Program-made: the position numbers and the translations under genes | Shown here: positions 23,977-31,985 of the stretch, in pieces | Numbering within the stretch: the stretch's first letter is position 1 | Layout of the letters: every line of letters starts with the position of its first letter | NCBI GenBank assembly: GCA_052148715.1 | Contig: JBKQHQ010000166.1 | Span: forward strand, 1-40,705 | Direction of reading: 5' to 3' | Source: JBKQHQ01 sp052148715 | Lineage (GTDB): Bacteria; Pseudomonadota; Alphaproteobacteria; Rhizobiales; Xanthobacteraceae | DNA length: 40,705 bases | Notes under the pieces: model-generated | Database searches by the model: none | Seen by the model: the letters and a program-made list of their open reading frames with translations, nothing else | What the model was told of the DNA's origin: nothing

Positions 23977-24344
23977 TTGGCCGCACGTCCTTTCATCACA
24001 GGATGACAGGATCACGTCATCGCGGCAGAACAGGATCGTGTCGTCCTGTCGTGCCAGTATCCTTGCGTCTGGTTGTCCCGTGATCCTTTTCTCACGGTGT
24101 CCCGTCGTCCCGGTATCCGTTCATCCCCGTATGCCGTGATCCCGTCATGACAGGACATAGCTAACAAGTCGTTAAAATCCTGTTGTCCTTGTGTGACAGG
24201 GCGACAGGATACGTGGATGACCTGATAAAAGGATCAAAGGACAACAGGATGATTATCTCGTCCGCCGGCACGACCTGTCGTGCCGGTCTCCTTGCATCAC
24301 AGGATGACAGGACAAGGAGCTCGAAATCCCACAGGCGATGCCGC
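23977..24344. repeat. Repeat-rich non-coding region upstream of parA
   Basis: No gene is seen. Two exact copies of the 17-bp repeat ATCACAGGATGACAGGA lie at 23995-24011 and 24296-24312, and many partial forms built on ACAGGAT, GACAGG and their reverse (TCCTGT, GTCCCG) lie between. A perfect hairpin, CCGGCACGA / TCGTGCCGG with loop CCTG, is at 24265-24286. The layout suits a partition centromere and autoregulated promoter for parA, or iterons of a second origin. Confidence 0.65.
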
Positions 24345-24920
24345 TCAACCCGTCATCAGCTGGCGCAGCTCGGAGACCGTTTTGACAAGACCCTGCCGCT
24401 CGAGCGTCGCGAGCAGCTCGCTCATGCTGACCGGCGGATTCTTGAGATCGAGGCGGAGCTCGTGCAGGGCGGCAAGAACGTCGTCCGGCCTGTCGTGCAG
24501 AAGATTGCTTATGAAGGTGTCCGGATGCTGCGCCTCGAGCCCGTGGGTTGCGAGCGCTTCAGCCGGAAAGTCGCGCAAATTTACGGTGACGATGACGTTT
24601 GCGCCGCCCTCGACGGCGGCGGCGAGCACGTGCCGATCGTCGGGATCGGGCAGGGTGAACTGGTCGAGCAGGGGCTCGTAGCCGGTGACGAGCGCATCAT
24701 CGATGTGCTCGTCCATCAGCCTGCGCGTTCGCTCGAGCTGCGCCGCGGTCAAGTCGGGGCGGTTGCGCAAGAGCGCCGCGATCCATTCTTCGTGCACGCG
24801 GTCCGACCAGCGCGCCTGAAACAAATCACGCAACGCCAGATGCATCAGGACATTGCGGAGCAGGGCGGGGTAGAGAACGCTCGCATCCAGAAACGCGATC
24901 AGCGGAAACGCTCCGCTCAT
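24345..24920 (-). CDS. PIN-domain toxin
   Basis: The 191-residue protein starts with the PIN nuclease strand FLDASVLYP (D12), has an acidic residue in HEEW (E44), a PDPDDRHVLAAA motif (92-101) and NLRDFP (D117), giving the expected set of metal-binding acids. Toxins of this VapC-like group cut RNA. The C-terminal 60 residues are an added helical region. Its start overlaps the stop of the upstream antitoxin by ATGA, so synthesis is coupled. The pair would stabilise the plasmid next to the partition genes. Confidence 0.88.
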   Translation of the reverse strand: MSGAFPLIAFLDASVLYPALLRNVLMHLALRDLFQARWSDRVHEEWIAALLRNRPDLTAAQLERTRRLMDEHIDDALVTGYEPLLDQFTLPDPDDRHVLAAAVEGGANVIVTVNLRDFPAEALATHGLEAQHPDTFISNLLHDRPDDVLAALHELRLDLKNPPVSMSELLATLERQGLVKTVSELRQLMTG

Positions 24921-25372
24921 TCGAGGCCGAGCTGCTGGTCATGCGCCGCAAGCTCGCGCAGCGTTTCGCGCCGTTTGGCCCGGTTCTCGGCCTTGTAGGC
25001 GAGAACGTCCTTCAACGGCAGCCGCCGCTGGTTACCGACCATGCGGGCGGGCAGGGTGCCTTTGTCGATTAGCCCGACCACATAGGGCCGCGACACATTC
25101 AAGACCTCGGCTGCCTGTTGGGTGGTGATCTCCGCCTCGAGCGAAACGAGCGTCACGGCGTTCCCCGCGGCCATCTCTTTCAGAATGCCCAGCAGCAGGC
25201 GCGCGGCGCCCGCCGGCAAGTCGAGGGTCGTGACCTCGTGACCCGCCGCGGCCACCTGGACGCGCAGGGCGGATTCGTCGGCATGGAGCCGCTCGAGCGC
25301 GCGGCTCACCGCTGCGGCCAGCACGGCGTCCTGGTCGGACGGAACAGTCGGTTCAATCTGGTCATGGGTCAT
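24917..25372 (-). CDS. Helix-turn-helix antitoxin of the PIN toxin
   Basis: The 151-residue protein has an excisionase/MerR-type HTH at about 85-130: EAEITTQQAAEVLNVSRPYVVGLIDKGTLPARMVGNQRRLPLKDVLAYK. The N-terminal half is acidic and helical and may bind elsewhere on the toxin; the last 20 residues are likely the toxin-neutralising tail. AAGGAGG precedes the ATG. It is the first gene of the operon, read from a promoter with operator-like repeats, so it probably represses its own transcription. Antitoxin function is inferred from its overlap with the PIN gene. Confidence 0.82.
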   Translation of the reverse strand: MTHDQIEPTVPSDQDAVLAAAVSRALERLHADESALRVQVAAAGHEVTTLDLPAGAARLLLGILKEMAAGNAVTLVSLEAEITTQQAAEVLNVSRPYVVGLIDKGTLPARMVGNQRRLPLKDVLAYKAENRAKRRETLRELAAHDQQLGLE

Positions 25373-25399
25373 AACGGCCTCCTTTTTTTATCTATCTTC

Positions 25400-25444
25400 A
25401 GTATAGAACATTCGCGAATTAAATGCAATACTCGAAATACTCGA
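25400..25444 (-). promoter_or_regulatory. Promoter and operator of the toxin-antitoxin operon
   Basis: On the minus strand TTGCAT (25428-25423) and TATACT (25405-25400) are separated by 17 bp. The palindrome ATTCGCGAAT (25410-25419) lies within the spacer, and a tandem direct repeat of AATACTCGA (25427-25444) overlaps the -35 box. This suits repression by the antitoxin. The region from 25445 to 25577 shows no gene; a GGGCC / GGCCC hairpin with a T-rich loop is at about 25462-25480. Confidence 0.75.
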
Positions 25445-25577
25445 AACAACCGCTTGATTGCGGGCCCTTTTTTCGGCCCTCAAGTGTGCCTGATTTTCGG
25501 GGCTCCCCAGACCGTCCTGTACGCCGCGCCGCTAAGCTGCAATCCTTCGGATCGACGCGCAATTCGAGCTGACGCCG

Positions 25578-25868
25578 ATGACCGAAAATGGACTGCTGGA
25601 CGCCGTTTCCGTCCTTGATGACCTTGCCGCTGGACGTGCGCCCGATCGCGCGCGTCTGCTCGCCGGCGCCTTGGCCTTAGATACGCTGCGGCGATCCGGC
25701 AGTCCTGATCGCGCCATCCTCGACGCCGCCGCTGGCCTGGAAGCAATCGCGACGGGCGGCTCACTCGATCTCGATGAGACAGGCCGCGCTCGCGCGTCGG
25801 CGCTGGCTGCCGCTGTCCGCGCTTCGATGCGCCGGTCGCGGCCGGCTTCGGATGCCTGCCCGGTCTAG
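25578..25868 (+). CDS. Small hypothetical protein
   Basis: A 96-residue frame rich in Ala, Arg, Asp and Leu (LDDLAAGRAPDRARLLAGALALDTLRRSGSPDR). It resembles a helical protein and has the composition of the host, but there is no clear ribosome site and no recognisable family. The phrase LLAGALALD resembles the conserved RRLLAGAVALDH box of the mobilization accessory proteins at 27-28 kb, so it may be a diverged relative. Low certainty. Confidence 0.35.
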   Translation: MTENGLLDAVSVLDDLAAGRAPDRARLLAGALALDTLRRSGSPDRAILDAAAGLEAIATGGSLDLDETGRARASALAAAVRASMRRSRPASDACPV

Positions 25869-26361
25869 ACCAGCTCTTGGTTCACGCAGAACGATCGGCC
25901 TGATTCGACGCCACCGTCGAACAAGCTTGCCGCGACGCAGCGACGCCCTTGAGTACGTTTCCGGAGCCGTCCGTGTCTTTGCTTCTCTGTGACAGCAAGC
26001 TCGCGCCCTTGACTGTCCTAACGAATCCGCAGCGCCATGCGGCGGGGCAGGGGACCTCACCACGATCACGGCCATTCCGTTCTTCGGTTTCTTCCCGGGC
26101 ATTCATTCCCCTTCGCAAGGCCGCCACTGATCCAGGGTGCCTCGATACGCGAACCCTACGGCGCACCCCGCCGCTTCGGGGCAAGGGCTAAAGCCCTCGG
26201 CGCGGTATCCCCGACCTTCCGGCCCCCGCGAAAAAAAGCGGGGGCCGTGCAGGCCGGGTGATCCCCCTCCGCGCCTCGCCCCTCCGCCGGCAAGGCCCCG
26301 CGCCGTGCGGGATCGCATCGAGGCCCCGCTGTGGCGGCCTCACATGCGAAAGGAGAAAATC
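25869..26361 (+). promoter_or_regulatory. Structured leader of the DUF736 gene
   Basis: I see no gene here. It has the leader pattern shared with the ParB-like and last genes: a GTTTC...GGGCATTCATTCCCC...CGCAA block (26087-26120), an AGGGCT / AGCCCT hairpin followed by TCGGCGCGG (26184-26205), and a strong 10-bp hairpin CGGCCCCCGC / GCGGGGGCCG with an A-rich loop (26220-26247). The ribosome site AGGAG is at 26351-26355. Confidence 0.55.
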
Positions 26362-26688
26362 ATGATTATCGGGAAATTCACTCAGCAGAAGGACGGCCGG
26401 ATCACCGGTTCCGTCGAAACCCTGACCCACATCACGGCGCTGACATTCACGCCGACCGACAAGGGCATCGACTACGTCGTCACGACCGAGAGCGGCTGTG
26501 AAGTCGGCGCAGGGTGGAAACGAACGGTCGCGAAGAGCGGCAAGCTGTACGTCTCGGTGAAGCTCGACTCGCCGTTTCTGCCGGCGCCGGTTCATTGCGC
26601 CTTGTTCCCGCAAAAAGACGGCTCGCAGGCCCTGATCTGGGATCGCAAGCCCAAAGACGAAGCGGACACTACGGCGCAAGCCGCCTGA
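26362..26688 (+). CDS. DUF736 family protein
   Basis: The 108-residue protein begins MIIGKFTQQKDGRITGSVETLTHI, the DUF736 start, and continues with PTDKGIDYVVTTESGCEVGAGWKRTVAKSGKLYVSVKLDSPFLPAPVHCALF. The family is small, beta-rich and widespread on alphaproteobacterial plasmids and integrative elements, with no established function. I chose this ATG because AGGAG lies seven bases upstream and the family starts here; a longer frame from 26137 only reads the GC-rich leader. A hairpin follows the stop. Confidence 0.92.
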   Translation: MIIGKFTQQKDGRITGSVETLTHITALTFTPTDKGIDYVVTTESGCEVGAGWKRTVAKSGKLYVSVKLDSPFLPAPVHCALFPQKDGSQALIWDRKPKDEADTTAQAA

Positions 26689-26694
26689 CCTTCA

Positions 26695-26724
26695 GGGCCG
26701 CCCCCGCATCCGCGAGGGCGGCCC
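26695..26724 (+). terminator. Hairpin after the DUF736 gene
   Basis: GGGCCGCCC and GGGCGGCCC are perfect 9-bp arms with a 12-base loop, seven bases past the DUF736 stop, followed by CTTCACTTT. It is probably a terminator or an RNA processing stop before the next gene. Confidence 0.55.
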
Positions 26725-26752
26725 CTTCACTTTGACCAAAGGAGATTTTAAC

Positions 26753-27061
26753 ATGAGTATCATGATACACCTTCCGGTCTGGAGACAGGACGGCGACACC
26801 TGGCATCTGTTGATCGGCAACGAAAGCGTCGCGCAGATCATCCCCAGTGAAGACACGAATGGCATTTACGGGACACCCGGAGCGCTGGCCTGGCTTTCCG
26901 TGATCTCAGACGAGTACCCGGATTACGGCTGGCACGCGGTCGATTTTCCGGAACTCGATCACGCAAAGGCGCTGCTGACGACATGGTGGCTCGAGTACGC
27001 GAGTCGGCATGTGCCGCCCGATGTACGGTTCGAGTGTCCGCTTTGCGCTCGCGAGCCGTAG
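26753..27061 (+). CDS. Small hypothetical protein with a C-terminal CPLC motif
   Basis: The 102-residue protein has no family I recognise. AAGGAG precedes the ATG by about nine bases, so it is a good gene call. It is soluble, tryptophan-rich (for example WRQDGDTWHLL and TTWWLEYASRH), and ends with ECPLCAREP, a possible half zinc site. It follows DUF736 after a hairpin and converges on the mobilization gene whose stop is 26 bp away. Probably a plasmid accessory protein. Confidence 0.65.
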   Translation: MSIMIHLPVWRQDGDTWHLLIGNESVAQIIPSEDTNGIYGTPGALAWLSVISDEYPDYGWHAVDFPELDHAKALLTTWWLEYASRHVPPDVRFECPLCAREP

Positions 27062-27086
27062 AACGCTCCCGTATGCTGGCGGCGTT

Positions 27087-27479
27087 TCACGCTTCTTTTC
27101 GATCCGCCCCGTTGACGCGGTCCGTCATGCTCGGAGCCTCGGGCAGCACGGTCGGCCCAGGTTCCGGTCGCGGCGCCGTTACCGGGTGGTGGCCGGATGC
27201 GGCCGGCGGGGCAGGGAGGTCGAACAAGGCGCGATCCTCGGCGCTCTTGAGGCGATCGCTCAAGAGGCTGAGCAGCGTTTTCGCGAACGGACTATCGGGC
27301 TGGGCCTTCGTGTGATCGAGAGCGACGGCGCCGGCGAGCAGCCTTCGGCGTTCATCGTCCTGTTTCCTCTTCGCGCGCTCGCGGGCCTCGGCTTCCTTGA
27401 TCTTTTTGTTCAGCTCGGCCTGCTGACGCAGAAGGCTGTCCAGTTCGCTACCGGCTTTCGGGCGTGGCATGCGGTACAC
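27087..27479 (-). CDS. Mobilization accessory protein, paralogue 1
   Basis: The 130-residue protein has an N-terminal charged coiled-coil (LLRQQAELNKKIKEAEARERAKRKQDDERRRLLAGAVALDH), then a short helical domain and a Pro-rich tail. The coiled coil plus RRxLLAGAxAL box resembles the small TraC/TraD/MobC-like proteins encoded beside TraA on rhizobial plasmids, which help the relaxase at oriT. A second copy of the same design lies at 27623-27988, read in the same direction toward this gene. The start codon is uncertain: an ATG three codons in (MPRPK) matches the MPRLN start of its paralogue. Confidence 0.72.
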   Translation of the reverse strand: MYRMPRPKAGSELDSLLRQQAELNKKIKEAEARERAKRKQDDERRRLLAGAVALDHTKAQPDSPFAKTLLSLLSDRLKSAEDRALFDLPAPPAASGHHPVTAPRPEPGPTVLPEAPSMTDRVNGADRKEA

Positions 27480-27622
27480 CTCGGCTGTTCGTCACCGTTG
27501 GTTTTCGGTTGCCTTGGTGTCTTTTTTTTGGGCCTGTTCTTTCCGGTGTTTTCTTGATGGCGAAATCCGGACCGCGGCGGCGGTGCCGCAAAAACGACTC
27601 AGAGCGGTTTCGGGCGGTTGCG

Positions 27623-27988
27623 CTACCGGGGCACCGTTGCGGCGCGGGCCGCAGCGGCCATTGATGTGGCGGCCGGAGGGGTAGGCGACTCGTCAGCGGC
27701 CAGGCCGGCGGTCTGCGGAGCGTCTCTCGCCGGCAGAAAGGCGAATAAATGGCGAGCTCGCTCGTCAACATGATCGTTGAGGAGCTTGAACAGGACCCTG
27801 GCAAATTCGCCGCTCGGATGTTGGGCAAAATGTTCGAGGGCTAAGGCGCCGGCGATCACCTTGCGGCGGGTATCGGCCTTGCGTTCGTTTTCCTTCTCAC
27901 GGGCATTCAGTTGCTTCAGTTGTTCCGCGATTTGCTCTTGTTTCTTGAGCAGCGTCGCCTTTTTTTCAGCCGGATTGAGACGGGGCAT
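27623..27988 (-). CDS. Mobilization accessory protein, paralogue 2
   Basis: The 121-residue protein has the same layout as the gene at 27087: MPRLNPAEKKATLLKKQEQIAEQLKQLNAREKENERKADTRRKVIAGALALEHF, a helical segment, and a disordered Ala/Pro/Thr tail. Coiled coil followed by RRKVIAGALALEH is the shared box. Its start codon lies about 105 bp from the oriT core and it diverges from the relaxase gene. This is the standard place for MobC/TraC-like auxiliary proteins that open oriT DNA. In the transfer direction I infer, it would be in the leading region. Confidence 0.75.
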   Translation of the reverse strand: MPRLNPAEKKATLLKKQEQIAEQLKQLNAREKENERKADTRRKVIAGALALEHFAQHPSGEFARVLFKLLNDHVDERARHLFAFLPARDAPQTAGLAADESPTPPAATSMAAAARAATVPR

Positions 27989-28092
27989 GGGCCGATAATC
28001 CCAGTTTGCGTTCTGATTCTATTCTGGCATCCGTAACGGCGCAATCCACTATTGCGGAGTTCAAGTTTCCGTGGGAGTCTCCCGGAGCTTGC

Positions 28093-28132
28093 GAAGGGCG
28101 CACTTATGGTTTTGGCACAAGAGCCAAAACCA
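28093..28132 (-). other. oriT: Origin of transfer, IncQ/MOBQ type
   Basis: On the minus strand a perfect 10-bp inverted repeat, TGGTTTTGGC and GCCAAAACCA with a 6-nt loop (28132-28107), is followed directly by TAAGTGCGCCCT (28106-28095). RSF1010-type oriT has the same order: an inverted repeat, then TAAATGCGCCCT at the nick region. The site lies between the divergent mobilization gene and the MOBQ-type relaxase gene. By analogy the nick is on the minus strand and the mob/rep side would enter first; I do not assign the exact nicked bond. Confidence 0.87.
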
Positions 28133-28191
28133 CGGCGGCCCTGGAGGGCGCAGGGGCGGCGCCTGGAGGCCGCCCGCAGGAGGGTGGTGCG

Positions 28192-31100
28192 GTGCCGGCC
28201 GCGGCCTACTATCACTGCTCAGTGGACAGCGTAAGCCGCGCCAAGGGGCGCAGCGTGGTCGCGGCTGCGGCCTATCGAGGCGGCGACAAGCTGGTCGAGG
28301 AGAGTACCGGCGCCGTACATGATTACAGGCGCCGTAGGGGCGTGCTGGAGGCGTTCATCGTTTTGCCCGCAGGCGCACCGGCCTGGGCCGCCGATCGCGA
28401 GCGGCTTTGGAACGAGGCGAACCGGGCCGATCAACGCGCCAATGGCCGGCTTGCGACCGAGCTGGAACTAGCGTTGCCGCACGAGCTGAACGCCGAGCAG
28501 CGGCGGCGGCTGGCCGCAACATTCGCGCGTGAGCTGGCCGAGCGTTACCGGGTCGCGGTTGACGTGGCGTTGCATATGCCGGGGGAGGGGCGCGACCACA
28601 GAAATCATCACGCCCACATGCTGGTCAGCCAGAGGGAGCTTGGGCCGGCGGGATTCGGCGAGGTCGCCCATAAGCACCGCGTTCGCAAGAAGATCAAAGG
28701 TCGGTATCGCGAGGTTGAGGTCGCCGGAATTGCGGCCCTCACGACTGATGTTGCGCGTCTGCGCGTGCAATGGGCCAATGCCGTGAACGCCGCTTACCGC
28801 GAGGGTGGCCTCGATTTGCGGACCGATCACCGCAGCCATCGAGACCGAGGTCTGGAGGTCGAGCCGACGCAGCATCTCGGACCGTCCGCAGCCGAGATGG
28901 AGCGCCGTGGCAAAGGCAGCGAGCGTGGCGATATCAATCGCGAGATCGCCGCGCGCAATGCCGAACGTCAGCGACTGAAGCGGGAAGCGGATCAGGTCTC
29001 AGCCGAGATCATCGATCTTGCGGCCGAACGGGCGAAGCGGCGAGGGGGCGAAAGCAAGCAGAAGACCGAAGCGGCAAAACCGAGGCGCAGCCCCAGCGAG
29101 GTGCTCGAGCAGCTTACGGCACGGCAAGCCGTGTTCACCTGGCGGGATCTGAACCGGCAGCTCGGTAAGGAGATTGCCGATCCGACGGCCCGTGCGCTTG
29201 CCACTGATGAAATCCTCCGCCGCGCCGAGATCGTCGGGCTGCGCGAGACGGCGGCTGACCCCATCACCCATTACACGACGCGGGCGGTCCTCGATGCCGA
29301 GCGAGCCGTGTTGCGGGACGCCGCGGCATTGTCGGCGCAGGCCGGGCACGGCGTTCGTGCGGGCCGCGCCGATCAGCAGGCGAGCGGCTTGAATGCGGAG
29401 CAGGCCGCGGCCCTGCGGCATGCCACGGGGGGATCGGGCCTCGCGATCATCGCCGGCGAGGCCGGCACCGGCAAGAGCCGAACGCTCGGCGCCATCCGCG
29501 AGGCCTACGAGGCGGATGGATACCGGGTCATCGGCATGTCGTGGACCAACAGCGTCGTCCAGGACATGCGGCGCGACGGGTTCGGCAACGCCAGCACGAT
29601 CGCGGCGGAAATGAAACGGCTCGAGCACGGCACCCAGTCCTGGACCCGGAAGGATGTTCTGATCGTCGACGAGGCGGCGATGCTGGCGACCCAGCACCTG
29701 GCCGGGGTGCTCAGCAAGGCGCGGGCGGCCGGCGCCAAGGTGATCCTCGCCGGCGATGATCGTCAGCTTCCCAGCATCGAGCGTGGCGGGATGTTCGAGC
29801 CGTTGCGTACCACCTTCGGCGCCGCCGAGCTGCACACGGTCGCGCGCGTGCAGGACCCGGACCAGCAGCGCGCATTCAATCTCATGCACGACGGAAAATT
29901 TCGGGAGGCGTTGGATATTTTCGACGGCAAGGGCGCGATCAACTGGTCGCAGACGACCGACCAGGCGGCCGAATCCTTACAGTCGCGCTATGCGGCCGAC
30001 ATCGCTGCGGAGCCTGATCGGAAGCGATTCATCTTTGCCTACACCAACGATCAGGTCGACGTGCTCAACCGGTTTGCCCGCGACGTTCACCGGCAGCGCG
30101 GCGCGCTCGGCGAGGATCATGCGCTTCACGTCGCACGCGGAAATGCGATGTTCGCCGCCGGCGACCGCGTCCAGTTCACCGACAATGGATGGAGCCGCCG
30201 GGAGAAAGAGGCGGGACTGGTCAATGGCGTTGTCGGGACCGTCGTCGAGATCGACACCGGAATGGGCAAGCCGCGCATGACGGTCGAACTAGACACGGCG
30301 CAGGGCGAGCAGCCGCGGCGCGTAAGCTTCGTGGTCGGCGCCGATCGCGAGGCCGGCGAGTTCGATGCGGTGCGCCACGGCTATGCCGGCACCATCTACA
30401 AAGGGCAGGGCAGGACGCTCGATCACACTTACGTGTTCCACTCGCACTACTGGCGCGAGGCGTCGACCTATGTGGCGCTCACGCGGCATCGCGAGTCCGT
30501 GGCCATTTTCGCTGCCCACGACACGGCCGCCGATCTTGACCGGCTGGCGCGGCAGATGGGCCGCGACGAGATCAAACGTGCGGCGGTCTCGTTTATCGTC
30601 GATGATGAGCGTGAAAGCGCGCAGGCCGTCGACTACGACGCCGGCGCGAAGGCGCAGGACCCAGAACAGCGAGCACAGATAACCGAACAGCAGCCGGGCG
30701 ACCCTGCGCGCAACGCCGGAAGGGCACACATGTCCGATACGACCGTCACCGAGGAAGAGGCTAAGGTCGCGCGGGCCCGCAGAGAGGCGGCGGAACGGGA
30801 CGATAGGCTTGCCAAAGAGCAGGCCGACCGCCTCGCCGAGCAGCCGGACGAGCTTGGTTTCGTGTACGAACGTCTCCGAAGCAGGCAGCGCCGCATCGAC
30901 GACTATAATGCCGAGCAGCAGCGCATTGCCGAAGCCTACCGCAAACGACAGGCGGAGCAGGAAGCCGAGGTCAAGGAAGCCGAGATCAGGGACGCCAGGA
31001 GTCGCTATGCCCAGGCTCTCGGCGACTATGACATCCGCGACCCCTACGGTTCCCTGGCGCGCGCTTCCATGGCGGAATACGTCAGCTTCCGCCGCGACCG

Positions 31101-31626
31101 CGAGCAGCTCAGTCGCCAGATTGCCGCGGAGACCGACCCGGCCAAGCGCAGGACCCTCGAGCTGCGCCAGGACATCGAGCTCTCCGATTACATGTCCATC
31201 ACCAGCCACCGGATCGCCGGACAGAGCGAGTACATCGTCGGCCGATCCAATACCGACGAGGCGGTGCGGCAACGGGCGCAGGCCAAGGCGTACGAGGAGC
31301 GCGCCAAGCAGCTGCGGGCCCAATACCGAGAACACATCGCCGAGCAGCAGCTGGCCAAGGACGAGCCGGAGCAGACACTTGAGCCGGAGCAAACATCCGA
31401 GCCGGACCCTAGCGCGCCGACTCCCCGTCAGCGCGGACCGCGGACCGCGCGCGGCCGGGCGGATTGGGTTGTCTCTCCCGACGGCAAGGTGAGGGCTGGC
31501 GACAAGCAAACCGAGGCAGAGGCCACCGATCGCGCCGGCGCCCCGGAACGGCCACGCCAACGGGGCGATAAAACTCACGAACGAACCGACCACCCCCAGA
31601 GGCGCGGCCCGGGCCTGGAGCGATAG
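28192..31626 (+). CDS. traA: TraA-type conjugative relaxase-helicase (MOBQ)
   Basis: The protein has about 1144 residues from a GTG with AGGAGGG seven bases upstream; the frame further upstream runs through oriT and was rejected. The N-terminal 220 residues are a MobA/MobL relaxase: AAAYYHCSVDSVSRAKGRSVVAAAAYRGGDKL, with the metal-binding DHRNHHAHML (about 135-144). A TraI-like SF1 helicase follows: GEAGTGKS (about 422-429), VLIVDEAAM (about 488-496), LAGDDRQLP, GYAGTIYKGQGRTLDHTYV and YVALTRHRESVAIF. The last 250 residues are a charged coiled coil and a disordered tail. It cleaves oriT, stays bound to the 5' end and unwinds the plasmid. All motifs are intact, so it should be functional. Confidence 0.93.
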   Translation: MPAAAYYHCSVDSVSRAKGRSVVAAAAYRGGDKLVEESTGAVHDYRRRRGVLEAFIVLPAGAPAWAADRERLWNEANRADQRANGRLATELELALPHELNAEQRRRLAATFARELAERYRVAVDVALHMPGEGRDHRNHHAHMLVSQRELGPAGFGEVAHKHRVRKKIKGRYREVEVAGIAALTTDVARLRVQWANAVNAAYREGGLDLRTDHRSHRDRGLEVEPTQHLGPSAAEMERRGKGSERGDINREIAARNAERQRLKREADQVSAEIIDLAAERAKRRGGESKQKTEAAKPRRSPSEVLEQLTARQAVFTWRDLNRQLGKEIADPTARALATDEILRRAEIVGLRETAADPITHYTTRAVLDAERAVLRDAAALSAQAGHGVRAGRADQQASGLNAEQAAALRHATGGSGLAIIAGEAGTGKSRTLGAIREAYEADGYRVIGMSWTNSVVQDMRRDGFGNASTIAAEMKRLEHGTQSWTRKDVLIVDEAAMLATQHLAGVLSKARAAGAKVILAGDDRQLPSIERGGMFEPLRTTFGAAELHTVARVQDPDQQRAFNLMHDGKFREALDIFDGKGAINWSQTTDQAAESLQSRYAADIAAEPDRKRFIFAYTNDQVDVLNRFARDVHRQRGALGEDHALHVARGNAMFAAGDRVQFTDNGWSRREKEAGLVNGVVGTVVEIDTGMGKPRMTVELDTAQGEQPRRVSFVVGADREAGEFDAVRHGYAGTIYKGQGRTLDHTYVFHSHYWREASTYVALTRHRESVAIFAAHDTAADLDRLARQMGRDEIKRAAVSFIVDDERESAQAVDYDAGAKAQDPEQRAQITEQQPGDPARNAGRAHMSDTTVTEEEAKVARARREAAERDDRLAKEQADRLAEQPDELGFVYERLRSRQRRIDDYNAEQQRIAEAYRKRQAEQEAEVKEAEIRDARSRYAQALGDYDIRDPYGSLARASMAEYVSFRRDREQLSRQIAAETDPAKRRTLELRQDIELSDYMSITSHRIAGQSEYIVGRSNTDEAVRQRAQAKAYEERAKQLRAQYREHIAEQQLAKDEPEQTLEPEQTSEPDPSAPTPRQRGPRTARGRADWVVSPDGKVRAGDKQTEAEATDRAGAPERPRQRGDKTHERTDHPQRRGPGLER

Positions 31627-31661
31627 GCAGGCCCGCGCCGGGGGCGATCCGCGCGACCATT

Positions 31662-31853
31662 CTACCGCTCGCGTGACTCGGAACGGCCGCGCTGCCGCGC
31701 CTCGGCTTCGCGTTCCTGGTCCTTGTCAGTGTGCTCGCGCTGCTGGCGGTCTTCCCGTTGCCGCAGACGGGTCTGCTGCTCCTCACCTTGTTCCTGCTGC
31801 TCTTCGTGCTCTGTTGTCGCACCGTTCGGCTGCTCAGCCACGCTCGCCTCCAT
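31662..31853 (-). CDS. Small, highly charged Glu/Gln/Arg-rich protein
   Basis: A 63-residue frame starting two bases beyond the stop of the 38-residue ORF, so coupled translation is possible. It is nearly all E, Q, R, K and D (HEEQQEQGEEQQTRLRQREDRQQREHTDKDQERE), likely a single soluble helix. No ribosome site or family is clear. The tight position after the coupling protein and a membrane peptide makes it plausible, but composition alone would permit chance. Confidence 0.4.
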   Translation of the reverse strand: MEASVAEQPNGATTEHEEQQEQGEEQQTRLRQREDRQQREHTDKDQEREAEARQRGRSESRER

Positions 31854-31855
31854 GC

Positions 31856-31972
31856 TTACGGGAACATCCACGAGAATGTGCTGCGGACTTCCAGGCGCAA
31901 ATAAGACCAGCTGTCGTAGAAAATCCAAATCACAATCAGCAGCACAAGACCGATCAGCAGCCATCGCCACAT
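31856..31972 (-). CDS. Small single-pass membrane peptide
   Basis: The 38-residue peptide MWRWLLIGLVLLIVIWIFYDSWSY... has one clear transmembrane helix (residues 3-19) and a short polar tail. It starts 13 bp after the coupling-protein stop on the same strand. It is too short for usual gene calls, but helix quality and tight operon position support it. It may help the coupling protein in the membrane; that is inference. Confidence 0.55.
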   Translation of the reverse strand: MWRWLLIGLVLLIVIWIFYDSWSYLRLEVRSTFSWMFP

Positions 31973-31985
31973 CCGACGGGTCCGC

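Noticed and set aside
23977..24344. CRISPR array
   Set aside because: Repeats upstream of parA are short, irregular in spacing and not separated by unique spacers of constant length; no cas genes occur.
28006..28191. Extended N terminus of the relaxase
   Set aside because: The frame crosses oriT; GTG at 28192 has AGGAGGG at the right distance and restores the normal MobA/MobL start.
28999..31593. Long minus-strand frames inside traA (about 296 and 434 codons)
   Set aside because: High-GC shadow frames with no family match, opposite an intact relaxase-helicase.
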